Source of the DNA: SZAS-103 sp038234715
GTDB lineage: Bacteria > Pseudomonadota > Gammaproteobacteria > Xanthomonadales > Xanthomonadaceae
Direction of reading: 5' to 3'
DNA: 52,012 bases
NCBI GenBank assembly: GCA_038234715.1
Contig: JBBQTD010000021.1
Coordinates: 1-52,012 of the forward strand
Below are positions 1-9,400 of the stretch, in pieces. A program made the position numbers and the translations under genes. Under the pieces are notes generated by a model that was not told the DNA's origin, searched no databases, and was given only the letters and a program-made list of their open reading frames with translations. How positions within the stretch are numbered: the stretch's first letter is position 1; the number at the start of each line of letters is the position of its first letter.

Positions 1-165
1 GAGCGCACGCTCACCCTGCTGCGCCGAATCCAGCACCACCGCGTCACCCTCGACCACACCACGCACGCCTCGGGCGTGTCATCCATCAACCCCGATCTAG
101 CAGCCGTACTCACCGCACTGGGCGCGAAAAAACCGACCGCCAATGAGCAATTGACCCTCTTGTCA
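1..165 (+). mobile_element. Possible 3' end of a transposase gene (IS1634/IS4-like), cut by window edge
   Basis: Frame 1 from the first base encodes about 55 residues (…LRRIQHHRVTLD…NPDLAAVLTALGAKKPT…) that look like the C-terminal tail of an IS1634-type DDE transposase: a helix, a short beta segment, then an AALGxxxP-like ending. The other two plus frames contain stops. The frame runs on into the neighbouring truncated protease gene without a clear stop, so the exact gene end is unknown. The abrupt loss of the protease C-terminus at about base 204 would fit an insertion or deletion at this point. The family call comes from general resemblance only; a different C-terminal fragment is possible. 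Confidence 0.3.
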
Positions 166-203
166 TGGAGCGTTTTAAAAGTCGCTATAGATAAATCAAC
201 GAC

Positions 204-770
204 TTACGCTTCTAACTGTCGAACTCGGGCTTCCTGGGTGCTGGCGCGGCCCTCGACATTGTCGATGTGCATGAGCGCGAAGATCAGCGATTGCAGACAC
301 AAGGCGGGAATCGTTCCCCACCCGTTTTCGAGGATACGGAACAGGATGCCGCGGAAGACGATCTCCTCGAGCGTCGCCGCGATCACGATCACGCCGGCAA
401 TGCCCAACAGGCCTTCGTGCACGCCGCGCCAAGCCGTCATCGCATACACGCCGCTGGCGAAGAGCACGAGCATGGACAATCCGACCAGGCCAACACCCGA
501 CAGTCCCCCGACGACGATGCCCAGCAGCTTCGGGCGCAGTTCCGGAACCCGTCGCTTCTCGACGAGCCGGACATAGGTCCAATAGGCCGTGACCGCGACG
601 GAAAAGATCCCGATCCGTCGCACCAGACTCGTCGCCGCGTCCCCTGTGTGAAAGACGTGCTCGAAGACGGGCAGAAGCAACAGACGGAAACCGTGCACGG
701 CCGCGAGGAAGATGGCGAACGCCATCAGCAGCCTGATTGAAACCTGTTTTGCGACCCGAGCGTTGACCAA
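204..770 (-). pseudogene. CPBP-family intramembrane protease, C-terminally truncated
   Basis: The product is about 188 residues with several hydrophobic segments and the CPBP/Abi motif EEIVFRG (E135, E136), followed by a second-motif region, FALMHIDN. Intact members continue with two more membrane helices and a final His/Asn motif (compare the neighbour at 3640). Here the protein ends about 15 residues after the second motif with an unrelated tail (RASTQEARVRQLEA). I chose the TTG at 770 because AGGAG lies 7 bases upstream and the protein then starts just before its first hydrophobic segment; an upstream ATG at 821 is the alternative. CPBP proteins are membrane metalloproteases, often linked to prenyl-protein processing or bacteriocin immunity. 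The missing motif suggests this copy is inactive. It is divergent from the LysR-type gene at 935. Confidence 0.7.
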
Positions 771-870
771 GGGAAAACTCCTGCAAGGGTAGCCGGCGAT
801 GGCGCCGTCCCGAGGCGTCATCACCGTGGGTCGCCAGCCTATGACAACCAGAACCGCATGGAAATCCACA

Positions 871-906
871 ATTTCGCATGGCTTCCATGCATAATTGCAT
901 TCTGCG
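871..906. promoter_or_regulatory. Possible LysR-type operator between divergent genes
   Basis: The short space between the divergent CPBP gene and the LysR-type gene contains a dyad, ATGCA-taat-TGCAT (887-900), nested in a looser CGCA…TGCG symmetry (875-905). LysR regulators usually bind such sites between themselves and a divergent target. The position is right, but the match to a T-N11-A core is imperfect. The regulator is itself frameshifted, so the site may be a relic. Confidence 0.3.
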
Positions 907-934
907 AAGCTTCGATAGGGGCAGTCGATTCCGG

Positions 935-1791
935 ATGGAATGGAGCGATCTACGCATCTTTCTCGCGATTGCCCGCGAAGGCACCCTGGGCGCGGCGGCT
1001 CGAAAACTGGCGCTGTCGCAGCCCACCATGGGTCGACGCTTGCGCGCGTTGGAAGCGGCGGTCGGGCACAAGCTGTTCCAGCGAAGCGAACCACCGGTGG
1101 CTTTGTTCTGACCGACGAAGGCTCCGCCCTGCTGGGCCATGCCGAACGCATGGACGAGGAAGCGCTGGCGATCGACCGACGGCTCGCCGGACAGACGCAG
1201 CAGCTCGAAGGGACACTTCGGATTACTTCGTCGGATTGGTTCGGGGCGCATGTCCTCACACCGGTACTGGCGGAATTTTCCATCCGGCATCCGCAGGTCA
1301 CGATCGAGCTGCTGACGGACGCGCGCTTCCTGAGCCTTTCCCGCCGCGAGGCCGACGTGGCGTTCCGGATCCGACCGTTCGATGAAGTCGACGTCGTTTC
1401 GCGAAAGCTGTTGCACATGCGCTACGGCGCCTACCTGCGCCAGGGGCTTGCGCATCCCGTCGCCGGCGATGGCTCGGGCAGTGCGTTGCTGGCACTGGAC
1501 TCGGCCTTCGCAGGAACGCCCGACGACAGCTGGTTGCAGGCGATGCTGCCCAAGGCGCGCGTGGTGTTCCGCAGCAACAGCCGCGACGTCCAGGCCAGGA
1601 TGTGCGCCGAGGGCATGGGCATTGCGGTGCTGCCTATTCCGCTGGGCGAGCGCACCACCGGTATCGAACGCATCGACCTGGACGCCGAGCCACCGGGCCG
1701 CGACACGTGGATCGGCTATCACGGCGACCTGCGTCGACTCGCCCGCCTTCGGGCACTGCTGGATCTGGTGATCGCACGGCTGGCGAACTGA
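935..1791 (+). pseudogene. LysR-family transcriptional regulator, frameshifted
   Basis: The N-terminal winged helix-turn-helix begins at the ATG at 935 (MEWSDLRIFLAIAREGTL…LSQPTMGRRLRALE…LFQR) in one frame, which stops at 1111. The rest of the gene (GGFVLTDEGSALL…, then the LysR substrate-binding domain ending IARLAN) continues in another frame to 1791. The frame change falls at about 1090-1105, where KLFQR should join directly to TGGFVLTDEG; a one-base loss explains it. Together the halves make a full-length LysR protein of about 285 residues. Either the gene is inactivated or the read has an error, because no slippery heptamer suggests programmed shifting. It is divergent from the truncated CPBP gene. 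Confidence 0.85.
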
Positions 1792-1817
1792 TCACCGGAT
1801 CGCGAGTGGCAGAAAAG

Positions 1818-1870
1818 AAAAGGGGGTCAGGTTCATATATTGAGACGACCAAATGAACCCGACCCCTTTT
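1818..1870. repeat. RAYT/REP-like hairpin (GGGGTCAGGTTCAT type)
   Basis: The left arm GGGGTCAGGTTCAT (1823-1836) pairs with ATGAACCCGACCCC (1853-1866) with one mismatch, and flanking A and T runs lengthen the stem. This GGGGTCxGGTTCAT palindrome is the type found with REP-associated tyrosine transposases in Xanthomonadales. No transposase gene is nearby. It could also act as a terminator for the LysR-type gene, since a T-run follows the right arm. Confidence 0.6.
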
Positions 1871-2071
1871 TTTAGGGGCAGGGGTAGCTATTTCACGTCA
1901 ACCGGCTCCGACCCCTTCACCAAAAGGGCAAAAACATGCGGCAGTGACGAGGCACTGCCGATGGATTGAGGAACGAAGTGTTCGATACGGTGTACGCGCG
2001 GCGCGGACTGCAGTAACGTCGCCACTCAGTCAGGGTGGGAATACTGGCCCATCAGCACGAGAGCCCCGTCG

Positions 2072-3250
2072 ATGTCGCTTGCAACCCTTGCCCTTGTTGG
2101 GCTTCTGACTCTCGCCGGCGCTGCCGCTCCGGAACGCGCGGCAGTGGATCACGGTGCCGCTGTTGCGTCGTCGGCTTCGCCGGAGGAGGAATACCTCGCA
2201 TCACTGCCGCATTCGAATTCCGACCTGCAAACCTGGGGCGCGACGTACCGTTATGAATTCGACATCAAGCAGTCGCTGCTCAAAAGTGCTTCGCCGCGCG
2301 ACTGGGCGCTGGCGACTCTTATCAATTCGATGGAACCGTCGCTCTGGCAACCTGATCCGCTGCGTGCACGCGTCATGCGTCACGCCGCCGAGAGCGCCCC
2401 GGACGATCCTGTCGTCCAGTGGATCTGGTTGGCCAATTGGCCCGACGCGACAGGCTGCGATGCGCCACACCCGTGCCCGCAACGTGCTGCCGCTTTGGCG
2501 AGGATCGAACCGGACAACGCGGCCGCGCTGATGCCGCTGGTCAATGAGGCGTGGATTGCGCACGACGTACCGGGCGTCGACGCCGCCTTGCTCCGTTCGG
2601 CCGCGGCGACACGTTTCGACGACCCCTATATCGATGCCCGACTCGCATGGCTGAAGGTGTTTCGCGAACACCCGCCACGGGAACGCGGCGTCAACGCCAC
2701 CGTGCTGGACGACATCGTCGACGCCGAGGTCGCGACCGGCACGAGCGTCGATTCAGCGGCATTTCCCGAGGCTTTTAGCGAGGTGGAATCCGATTTCCCG
2801 CTGAAGGCACTGGTGAATCAGCTGGCGTCCGCTGCGCTCACGCCCTGCGATGCGACCGATCATTTTCAGGCTGCGCCCGGCCGTGCTCCGTCCTGCGTCA
2901 AGCTCGGTCGCATCATGCTCATGCACAGCAATTGCGAGTGGGCACGCTTCCTCGGACGCGAACTATTGAGGATGTCCGGATTGGCCACAGACGACGATCG
3001 CCGGGAAGCACTCGCATACGCTTGGCAGGATGAGAAAGCAGGCGAACTTCTCAATCGCTTCACGAAGGATCCGGCCTTGCGCCGCGCGTTCGTCGAGGAT
3101 GTCGAAAGGACACACAGCGACGTCGACGCGCTGCAACGGATGTTGGGTCGCGCCAGAATCTCGTTGACACCGCCAACAGGCTGGCAACCAACGCTGCACG
3201 GGAAGCACATTGGCCCGCTTGGGGAGTCACTGCAAGGCCAAGGCAAGTGA
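2072..3250 (+). CDS. Secreted or periplasmic protein of unknown function
   Basis: The protein has 392 residues with a clear N-terminal signal peptide (SLATLALVGLLTLAGAAA) at the chosen ATG. The mature part has no domain I recognise. It is largely helical, with regularly spaced alanine and leucine residues and pairs such as WIWLANWP…CDAPHPCPQRAAALARIEP (spanning roughly residues 115-150), which suggest degenerate TPR- or Sel1-like helical repeats. Several cysteines (in CDAPHPC, TPCDAT, PSCVK, SNCEW) may form disulfides. It stands alone, about 280 bases after the LysR-type pseudogene. The role is unknown; coding status is supported by length, the signal peptide and strong codon bias. Confidence 0.75.
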   Translation: MSLATLALVGLLTLAGAAAPERAAVDHGAAVASSASPEEEYLASLPHSNSDLQTWGATYRYEFDIKQSLLKSASPRDWALATLINSMEPSLWQPDPLRARVMRHAAESAPDDPVVQWIWLANWPDATGCDAPHPCPQRAAALARIEPDNAAALMPLVNEAWIAHDVPGVDAALLRSAAATRFDDPYIDARLAWLKVFREHPPRERGVNATVLDDIVDAEVATGTSVDSAAFPEAFSEVESDFPLKALVNQLASAALTPCDATDHFQAAPGRAPSCVKLGRIMLMHSNCEWARFLGRELLRMSGLATDDDRREALAYAWQDEKAGELLNRFTKDPALRRAFVEDVERTHSDVDALQRMLGRARISLTPPTGWQPTLHGKHIGPLGESLQGQGK

Positions 3251-3381
3251 AGCCTCCTGCGTCGCCGTAGCGAGCCTGGACTACGTGAATCGACGGAAAA
3301 ACGGGGCCTGAATTAATTTCCGATCGGGGCTCGGGGCTAGCTCTTGCAACAACGCATCACCCGTCGAAAGTGTGCGATTGA

Positions 3382-3525
3382 AGACCTGACCTCAAGCTTC
3401 TGGGGGTGGACCTGCCAGTGGTGTACATGGTGTGGGCCGCGGCCGTGATCGCGCTGTATCCGCTGTGCCGCTGGTTCGCGTCCGTGAAGGAGCGCAGGCG
3501 TGAATAGTGGCTCGGTTACCTGTGA
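3382..3525 (+). pseudogene. C-terminal remnant of a DUF1624 (HGSNAT-like) membrane protein
   Basis: An open stretch encodes LLGVDLPVVYMVWAAAVIAL, then YPLCRWFASVKERRRE, an in-frame TAG (3505-3507), then WLGYL and TGA. DUF1624/heparan-alpha-glucosaminide N-acetyltransferase-like proteins typically end in LYPLCRWFAxxKxRRRxWWLxYL, so the TAG sits exactly where the first Trp (TGG) is expected. Only the last membrane helix and the tail remain; a stop codon (3379-3381) closes the frame upstream. This is an old fragment, not an expressed gene. The family assignment rests on memory of the C-terminal motif. Confidence 0.55.
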
Positions 3526-3555
3526 AACAATCATGGCTTCAGAGAACATTTCGGA

Positions 3556-3608
3556 CAAAAAGCGTCAGGTTCGTTTCCTATCGCATGAAATAAACCCGAT
3601 CCATTTTT
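3556..3608. repeat. Degenerate RAYT/REP-like hairpin
   Basis: An A-run followed by GCGTCAGGTTCGTTT (about 3562-3576) and AAATAAACCCGATCCA followed by a T-run (3588-3608) form an imperfect inverted repeat related to the element at 1818-1870. It lies just upstream of the CPBP gene and probably supplied part of that gene's leader. Confidence 0.45.
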
Positions 3609-3639
3609 TGAATTCCATCGAGTTCGCAAAATCTTGCCA

Positions 3640-4344
3640 ATGCACATGCTGGATAGCCACCGTTACGGAACCCGAGCACACGCCGCATTCGACCTCGTCA
3701 CGATCGTCGCACTCGGCTTGTTCCTGCGCCTGTTTGTGCTCGTCCACGCGCCGCCCCTGGTCGCAGGCCCTGCGTCGGTCCTGCTCACCGTGCTCGGCGC
3801 GACATGGCTGCTCCGGCTTCGTGGTTCGAGCTGGCATGCCCTCGGCCTGGCTCGACCGTCCTCGCTGCGGGCCCTGGTCGGCTGGAGCCTGCTGACGTAC
3901 GTAGTCTGCATGGTCGTGGTGAGCGTCGCGAACATCCTGATGCAACGATTCACGAAGCTGCCCCATGAAGACTTCTCGCGCCTCGCGGTGATCCGGGGCA
4001 ATGTTCCGCTCTATCTCTTCATGCTGTTCCCGGTGGCATGGGGCGCGGCGGCTTTCGGCGAGGAGATGCTGTTCCGTGGGTTCGTGATGACGCGGTTGCT
4101 TGCGATCATCGGCAGCGACGGCGTCGCCGCACGCCTGCTGGCCGTCGTCGGGCAGGCTGCGCTGTTCGCCGCCGGCCATGCGTACCTCGGGACGCGCGGG
4201 GTCATCGACGCTGGCCTGATAGGCGTCGTGTTCGCGACGGTCTATTTCCGCAATGGACGCAACCTGTGGCCGTTGTTCATTGCGCACGGGTTGATCGATT
4301 CAGTGAGCCTCACCCTGTTGTATTTCGGGTTCGGTGTCCAGTAG
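3640..4344 (+). CDS. CPBP-family intramembrane metalloprotease
   Basis: The 234-residue protein is polytopic. It carries all three CPBP (Abi, PF02517) motifs: EEMLFRGF (E141, E142, R146), a His in FAAGHAYLG, and HGLIDS near the C-terminus. Members are membrane-embedded metalloproteases related to Rce1; bacterial ones are often linked to bacteriocin self-protection or peptide maturation. The target here is unknown, and no bacteriocin gene is adjacent. The ATG at 3640 or the one two codons later are the likely starts; a TTG at 3634 is less likely. This is the intact counterpart of the truncated CPBP gene at 204-770. Confidence 0.85.
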   Translation: MHMLDSHRYGTRAHAAFDLVTIVALGLFLRLFVLVHAPPLVAGPASVLLTVLGATWLLRLRGSSWHALGLARPSSLRALVGWSLLTYVVCMVVVSVANILMQRFTKLPHEDFSRLAVIRGNVPLYLFMLFPVAWGAAAFGEEMLFRGFVMTRLLAIIGSDGVAARLLAVVGQAALFAAGHAYLGTRGVIDAGLIGVVFATVYFRNGRNLWPLFIAHGLIDSVSLTLLYFGFGVQ

Positions 4345-4490
4345 GGAGGCGGCAGAAAGGAACGGGAAAAGGAGGGAGTATTTGACCCGGCGGCGAGACG
4401 AGATCATCCGACGGTTTGTGGAATCCGGGGTGAGGTCTGGCAATGACATTTGGATTTGTGATGGGCGGTTATCCGGCTACGACACGGCCG

Positions 4491-4922
4491 CTACTTTTTC
4501 GGCCGATACAACGCATACCAGCACAGGGCACAGCCGAGGATCAGCGCGAGAATTCCGTATGCCTGCGATCCGGCGGCGGTGACGTGCTCGATCGACCCTC
4601 CGTGTCTGCCAGGGTGGAAAACCCGCAAGTCGTGAGGATCCACCAGCAGCATGACGCCAGCTGCCAGGGAACATGCTCCGAGGAACAGGCCGAAGTAGCT
4701 GATGTTTGACGCAGGCGGCGTGGCTGCTGGAGCATCCTGCATCTGCCGCGACTGTGTCCCTGTCGGCGCAGGATCGTCCGCGCGCTCGTTTGGCGTCGGG
4801 TCAGGACCTTCGACTTCGGCAGGGCCGCGCAGTTTCAGATCGCTTCCGTTCTCGATTCCATCGTCGAGAAGATCAGCGGTGTTGCTCTGTCGCAGGAACC
4901 TGGCGAACTTGCGTTTGTCCAT
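4491..4922 (-). CDS. Small membrane protein of unknown function
   Basis: The protein has 143 residues. The N-terminal half is hydrophilic and Pro/Asp-rich (MDKRKFARFLRQSNTADLLDD…). Two predicted membrane helices follow: ISYFGLFLGACSLAAGVMLL at about 75-95, and a second at about 118-137, ending in YALYRPKK. The positively charged C-terminus suggests it stays in the cytoplasm. No family is recognised. It is convergent with the CPBP gene, with about 145 bases between them. Confidence 0.65.
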   Translation of the reverse strand: MDKRKFARFLRQSNTADLLDDGIENGSDLKLRGPAEVEGPDPTPNERADDPAPTGTQSRQMQDAPAATPPASNISYFGLFLGACSLAAGVMLLVDPHDLRVFHPGRHGGSIEHVTAAGSQAYGILALILGCALCWYALYRPKK

Positions 4923-5064
4923 GCGGCGCTACCTTACCGGAAAGGCAGATTGCAAGCTGTCTCTTGCCGGGGACTGCAGCGCATTCCTCGTCAGTCCTCA
5001 CACACCATCCCTCCCCGCACTCTTTGCCCGATACAAGGACGCGTGCTCCCGATTGATCACTTCA

Positions 5065-5106
5065 GGGGACGGAGGCAATCAAGTGAGATTAGTTGCCTCC
5101 GTCCCC
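5065..5106. repeat. Perfect 14-bp stem hairpin, RAYT/REP type (GGGGACGGAGGCAA)
   Basis: GGGGACGGAGGCAA (5065-5078) and TTGCCTCCGTCCCC (5093-5106) form a perfect 14-bp stem around a 14-base loop. GGGGACGGAGGCAA is a common REP/RAYT palindrome in Xanthomonadales and related genomes. It lies 11 bases beyond the stop codon of the minus-strand gene at 5118 and may end its transcript. Confidence 0.7.
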
Positions 5107-5117
5107 GTAGCTGGGCC

Positions 5118-5411
5118 TCAACCCGCGCCCCTAAGGATCCACAGCATCGTGCAATACGCTTCGACGAACAGCATCAGCCAGAAGACAGCAACAAGGCCCA
5201 GCCGCTTGCCGACGGAAATCGGAGCAGTCATCGCCACGTACGCGATCACGCCAGCCGCCACAAAGACGCTGGCGACGAACAGTTCGAACACCACGTCAAT
5301 GCCTAAATTACTGAATGCCGTCGAGCTCGCGACCAGGTCAGTGAGGCCGCCAAGGAACAGCGGCAAAACAAATGCCAGTCCACCCGACCACCATCGCGTC
5401 GTTGATCGCAT
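5118..5411 (-). CDS. Small integral membrane protein of unknown function
   Basis: The 97-residue protein is made almost entirely of three hydrophobic segments (LAFVLPLFLGGLTDLVASS, VVFELFVASVFVAAGVIAYV, LGLVAVFWLMLFVEAYCTML) with short polar turns. It has no signal-peptide cleavage site and no recognised family. Hydrophobic periodicity and a plausible ATG start support coding. It may be co-directional with the GNAT gene upstream (5487-5993), with a 75-base gap. Confidence 0.6.
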   Translation of the reverse strand: MRSTTRWWSGGLAFVLPLFLGGLTDLVASSTAFSNLGIDVVFELFVASVFVAAGVIAYVAMTAPISVGKRLGLVAVFWLMLFVEAYCTMLWILRGAG

Positions 5412-5486
5412 GTTGTCGTGTCCGTCTGGAAACGCGAGGGATGCGACAGGCTACACGGACGTGCGCGTGGAAGGCCAGCCGCTGAT

Positions 5487-5993
5487 CTATTTTGCGCACA
5501 TGGTGCTTGCCCCAGCCAAACCAAGCTCAAGCTCCATGTAGACGTCAGCCGTCGCATAGGGAAGGTGCGCGGGAAGGGGCATGCGCACAAAGCCCATCCG
5601 TGAGTACAGGGCAAGCGCGGTGGTCAACTTCGTGCTCGACACGAGCGCCACGCGAGATGCTCCAAGTGCACGCGCGCGATCGATCGCGTGCTGGGTGAGG
5701 CGTCGACCAAGTCCATCACCGCGCGCATCCATGGCCACCGACAGCTTCGCGACCTCGAACATGTCGGGGGACATGCGGACGAGCGCGCACGTGCCGACCA
5801 CGCGTTCGCCGCACAGCGCGATATGGATTTCCCCTCCCGTGTCGATGATTGCCTTGCGCGGTGCATCGAGCTGCTTGCCGTCCGCTTCCTCGTACAGTCC
5901 GAAGCCGTCGAGCCACTCGCGATTCAGGCGCCTGAAGTCGGCGGCATGCCGGTCGCTGTAGGCAACGATCACGATGTTTCTTTCATTGGGCAT
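5487..5993 (-). CDS. GNAT-family N-acetyltransferase
   Basis: This 168-residue single-domain GNAT enzyme has the acyl-CoA-binding motif A region VAKLSVAMDARGDGLGRRL, with the R/Q-x-x-G-x-G/A loop as RGDGLGR, followed by the motif B helix (SSTKLTTALALYSRMGF). The beginning (ADFRRLNREWLDGFGLYEEAD) matches the MarR-associated acetyltransferase type that modifies amino acids or small amines. The ATG at 5993 has an AAGGA about 10 bases upstream and is preferred over a longer start at 6044. The substrate cannot be read from sequence. Confidence 0.85.
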   Translation of the reverse strand: MPNERNIVIVAYSDRHAADFRRLNREWLDGFGLYEEADGKQLDAPRKAIIDTGGEIHIALCGERVVGTCALVRMSPDMFEVAKLSVAMDARGDGLGRRLTQHAIDRARALGASRVALVSSTKLTTALALYSRMGFVRMPLPAHLPYATADVYMELELGLAGASTMCAK

Positions 5994-6466
5994 TGCAGTC
6001 GTTTCCTTTTTCGGTACAGCAATCGCCGTCAAGTCGCGTTGCAACCGGCAGTTCCGTGGTGAATCGTTGGCATCACTGAATCTTTAGCGCGCCGGCGCAA
6101 AACCCGTACAGCGCAGCAAACTGCAAACTGCAAGCAGCATGGAGCTCCTGGCGATCGAAAGGAACTCCAGCGTTTGGGAACCTCTGAACAAGTTCAGGGG
6201 TTCGCGCGGTGCATGGATGCACCATCCTTAGTATGGCTGTCAGGCCAACCCGGATTCCGCCATTGCCAACCGAAGCCGACCGCTGTTGCGTGCACCATGA
6301 GCGCTTTTTCAGCGGCATGGCGCGGGCTCGACTTTCGCGCTACAAAGCTGCAGGTACTGCGGTCGTCGGAATCTCCGGGTCGCGCCCGGCATTCCGCGCG
6401 ACCGCTTCCTTGTCCTGCCCTGGCTTGGCAAAGCCTGGCAGTCGCGAATTCGTGTCGGAGAAGTTC
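5994..6466. other. Intergenic region before the RHS gene
   Basis: There is no convincing gene. Open frames here lack ribosome sites and protein-like composition. The stretch should contain the divergent promoters of the GNAT gene and the RHS gene, but no clear -35/-10 pair could be picked. Confidence 0.4.
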
Positions 6467-9400
6467 ATGAATCACTGGCGGATCCTGGGCCTCGCACTTT
6501 TGTTGCTGTCGGGCAACGCGCTGGCCGGGCAGGACGTGCAGAACTACTTTGTCGGCGACACCTGGGACGGCACCAACGAGGCCAGCCTGCCGCATTACCA
6601 CAGTCCCGAAGAGGCCTGCATCGTGGGCGTGATGCAGCGGAAAATCCGCGCGTACCAGGAAGGCGATACGTCCACCTATCGGTACATCGTCGGCCTGGTG
6701 GGGCAGGACGACGGTGGCGGCAATTTCCAGTGCAGAGGCGAAATCCAGAAAGCACCCAACCTCGGCAGTGCCGGCTGGACTCCGGTCGAGGCGGTGGACA
6801 CAAATGCCCACCAGATCTTCGGTGCATTCGAGAGCTGCACGCTCGGCGGCTACAGCGACCCGGGCACCGGCCAATGCGGTCCGCCCAAGCATGTGTGTTG
6901 CGCCGATGTTGCGGCGCTTGGCGATGCAATCGATGCCGCATCGGGCAACAAGCACCAGGCGGAGACCGACTACACCGGTGCCGGTGCGTTTCCGCTGCGC
7001 TTCGATCGCAGCTACGACAGCAGCCGGACCTGGCTCAACAACCCGGTACCCATGGGCATCGGCTGGACCCACGCCTACCTCGCATCGGTCGCGGTGATGC
7101 CCGCGCAGAACTCCGGTACCATGACCGAAGCCGTCGCATACCGGCCCGATGGCAGCGTCGTTTTCTTCAATCTGGTCGGAGCCGTGTGGACCGCGGATCC
7201 CGATGTCGCGCTGCGCCTGAACGTGGCCATCGATGGCGCGGGCGTGCCTTTCGCCACGCTGACAGACACCGACGATTCGGTCGAACGCTACGACCAGCTC
7301 GGTCGGCTGGCGTCGATCAGCAGTCGCGATGGATTCACCCAGACGTTGAGCTACACCACCACGTCGGCTGGCACGGTGTTCTCGCACAACGACGTGCGGC
7401 AGGTCAGCGATCCACAAGGTCGCGTACTGACGTTCGGCTACAACGCGAACCTGCAAGTCGCGAGCATGACCGATGCAAACGGCGCGACCACACAATTGAC
7501 CTACGACGCCAACCACAACCTCGCCACCGTCATCCATCCCGACCTGGGGTCTGGAACCACGACCCGCACCTACAGCTACAACGAAGCCGGGCACGTCACC
7601 GGAGCGTCGTGGCCGAATGCGCTGACCGGCATCACCGACGAGAACGGCCAGCGATTTGCGAGCTGGTGGTACGACTCCGACGGTCGTGCAACGCAGAGCG
7701 TGCACGCGCCGTTACTCGCGGGCGGCACAATCGACAAGACCACGCTGGTGTTCAATGGCGATGGCACGACGACCTTCACTGACGCGCTCGGGCAGGTGCG
7801 CACCTATGGATTCAACGCGCTGTTCCAGGTCGCCCATCCGGCCAGCCTGGACACGGCCTGCGATGGGTGTGGCGCGCACGACAAGGCCCGCAGCTACGAC
7901 AGCAGTAGCGGCTATCCAACGGGCAGCACTGACTTCAACGGCAACCAGACCCAGGACACTTTCGCGGCGCTCGATGGCAACGGCCACGCACGCGGCCTGG
8001 AAACCCAGCGCATCGAGGGCATCGCCACCGACACGTCGGCGGAGCGCACAAGCACCACGCAGTGGAGCCCGGCCTTCCGCGTTCCCACGCAGCGCATCGT
8101 GCAAGACCACGCAGGCACCACCCGGGAGTTGACGAACTGGGTCTACAACGCGCGCGGCCAGCCCACGTTCCGCTGCATGGTGGATCCCGCGGTGGGCGGG
8201 GCGAGCGCATACAGCTGCGGCGCATCGACCAACGCGCCGATCGGCGTGCGGCAGTGGGCGTGGACGTATTGCGAGGGCGGCCCGTCGTGTCCGCTGGTGG
8301 GATTGTTGCTGACCGCCAAGGGGCCGCGCACCGATCTCAACGACACCACCACCTACGCCTACTATCAGACCAGCGACCAGTCCGGCTGCGCGACCCAGGG
8401 CGGCATTTGCCATCTGCTGGGCGACCTGCAGACGATGACCAACGCCGTCGGCAAGGTCACCACGTACCAGAGTTACGACAAGGACGGACGCCCCACGCGC
8501 ACCATCGATCCCAACCTGGTGTCGACCGACCTGACCTACCATCCGCGCGGCTGGCTCACGTCCAGCGCGGTGCGCGGAACCAACAACGGCAGCATCAACG
8601 ACGACCAGATCACCACGTACAGCCACGACGGCGTGGGCCAGGTGCTCCAGGCCACCCTGCCGACGGGGAACTTCCGGGGTTTCATCCACGACGCTGCGCA
8701 TCGCCTGACCGATGTCACCAACCGGTTCAACGAAAAGTTGCACTACACGCTCGATGCAGCCGGAAATCGCACCGAGGAAGACAGCGACGCGGTCAACGGG
8801 ACCATCAGGCGCAAGGTGTTGCGCAGCTATGATGCGCTGGGCCGCCTGCATCTGCAGACCAATGCCGCCGACCACGGCAGCACCGCGATGACGTACCAGT
8901 ACGACGGCAATGGCAATGCGCAGCAACTCACGGATGGTCGCTCGCACATCACCAGCAATACCTACGACGCCCTGAATCGTGTGCGCATTGCCGAGCAGGA
9001 TGTCGGTGGACTGAACGTGTTCACGAACTATGTCCACGACGCGCTGGACCGGCTCACCGATGTGCAGGACCCACAGGGTTTGCACACGACCTACGGCTTC
9101 GATGCGCTGGGCAACCAGACCAGCCTTGCCAGCCCCGACACCGGGACCACGCTTTACGGCCATGACGCAGCCGGCAACCGCACGTCGCAGCAGGACGCGC
9201 GCCCGATCACCGCGAACTACACGTATGACGCGTTGAACCGCCTCACCGGCATCACCTATCCCACGAAGTCGCTCAATGTCAGCTACGGCTACGACATCAG
9301 CGAATCCAGCTGCACGGTGACGGCGAGGTTTCCGGTAGGACACCTGACCCACTTCACAGATGGATCGGGCTCGACGCAGTACTGCTACGACCGCTTCGGC

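Noticed and set aside
1085..1111. Programmed frameshift in the LysR-type gene
   Set aside because: No slippery heptamer or stimulatory structure was seen; mutation or a sequencing error is simpler.
6194..7705. A 503-codon minus-strand open frame over the RHS 5' part
   Set aside because: Antisense composition artefact; it also crosses the RHS start region without a plausible ribosome site.
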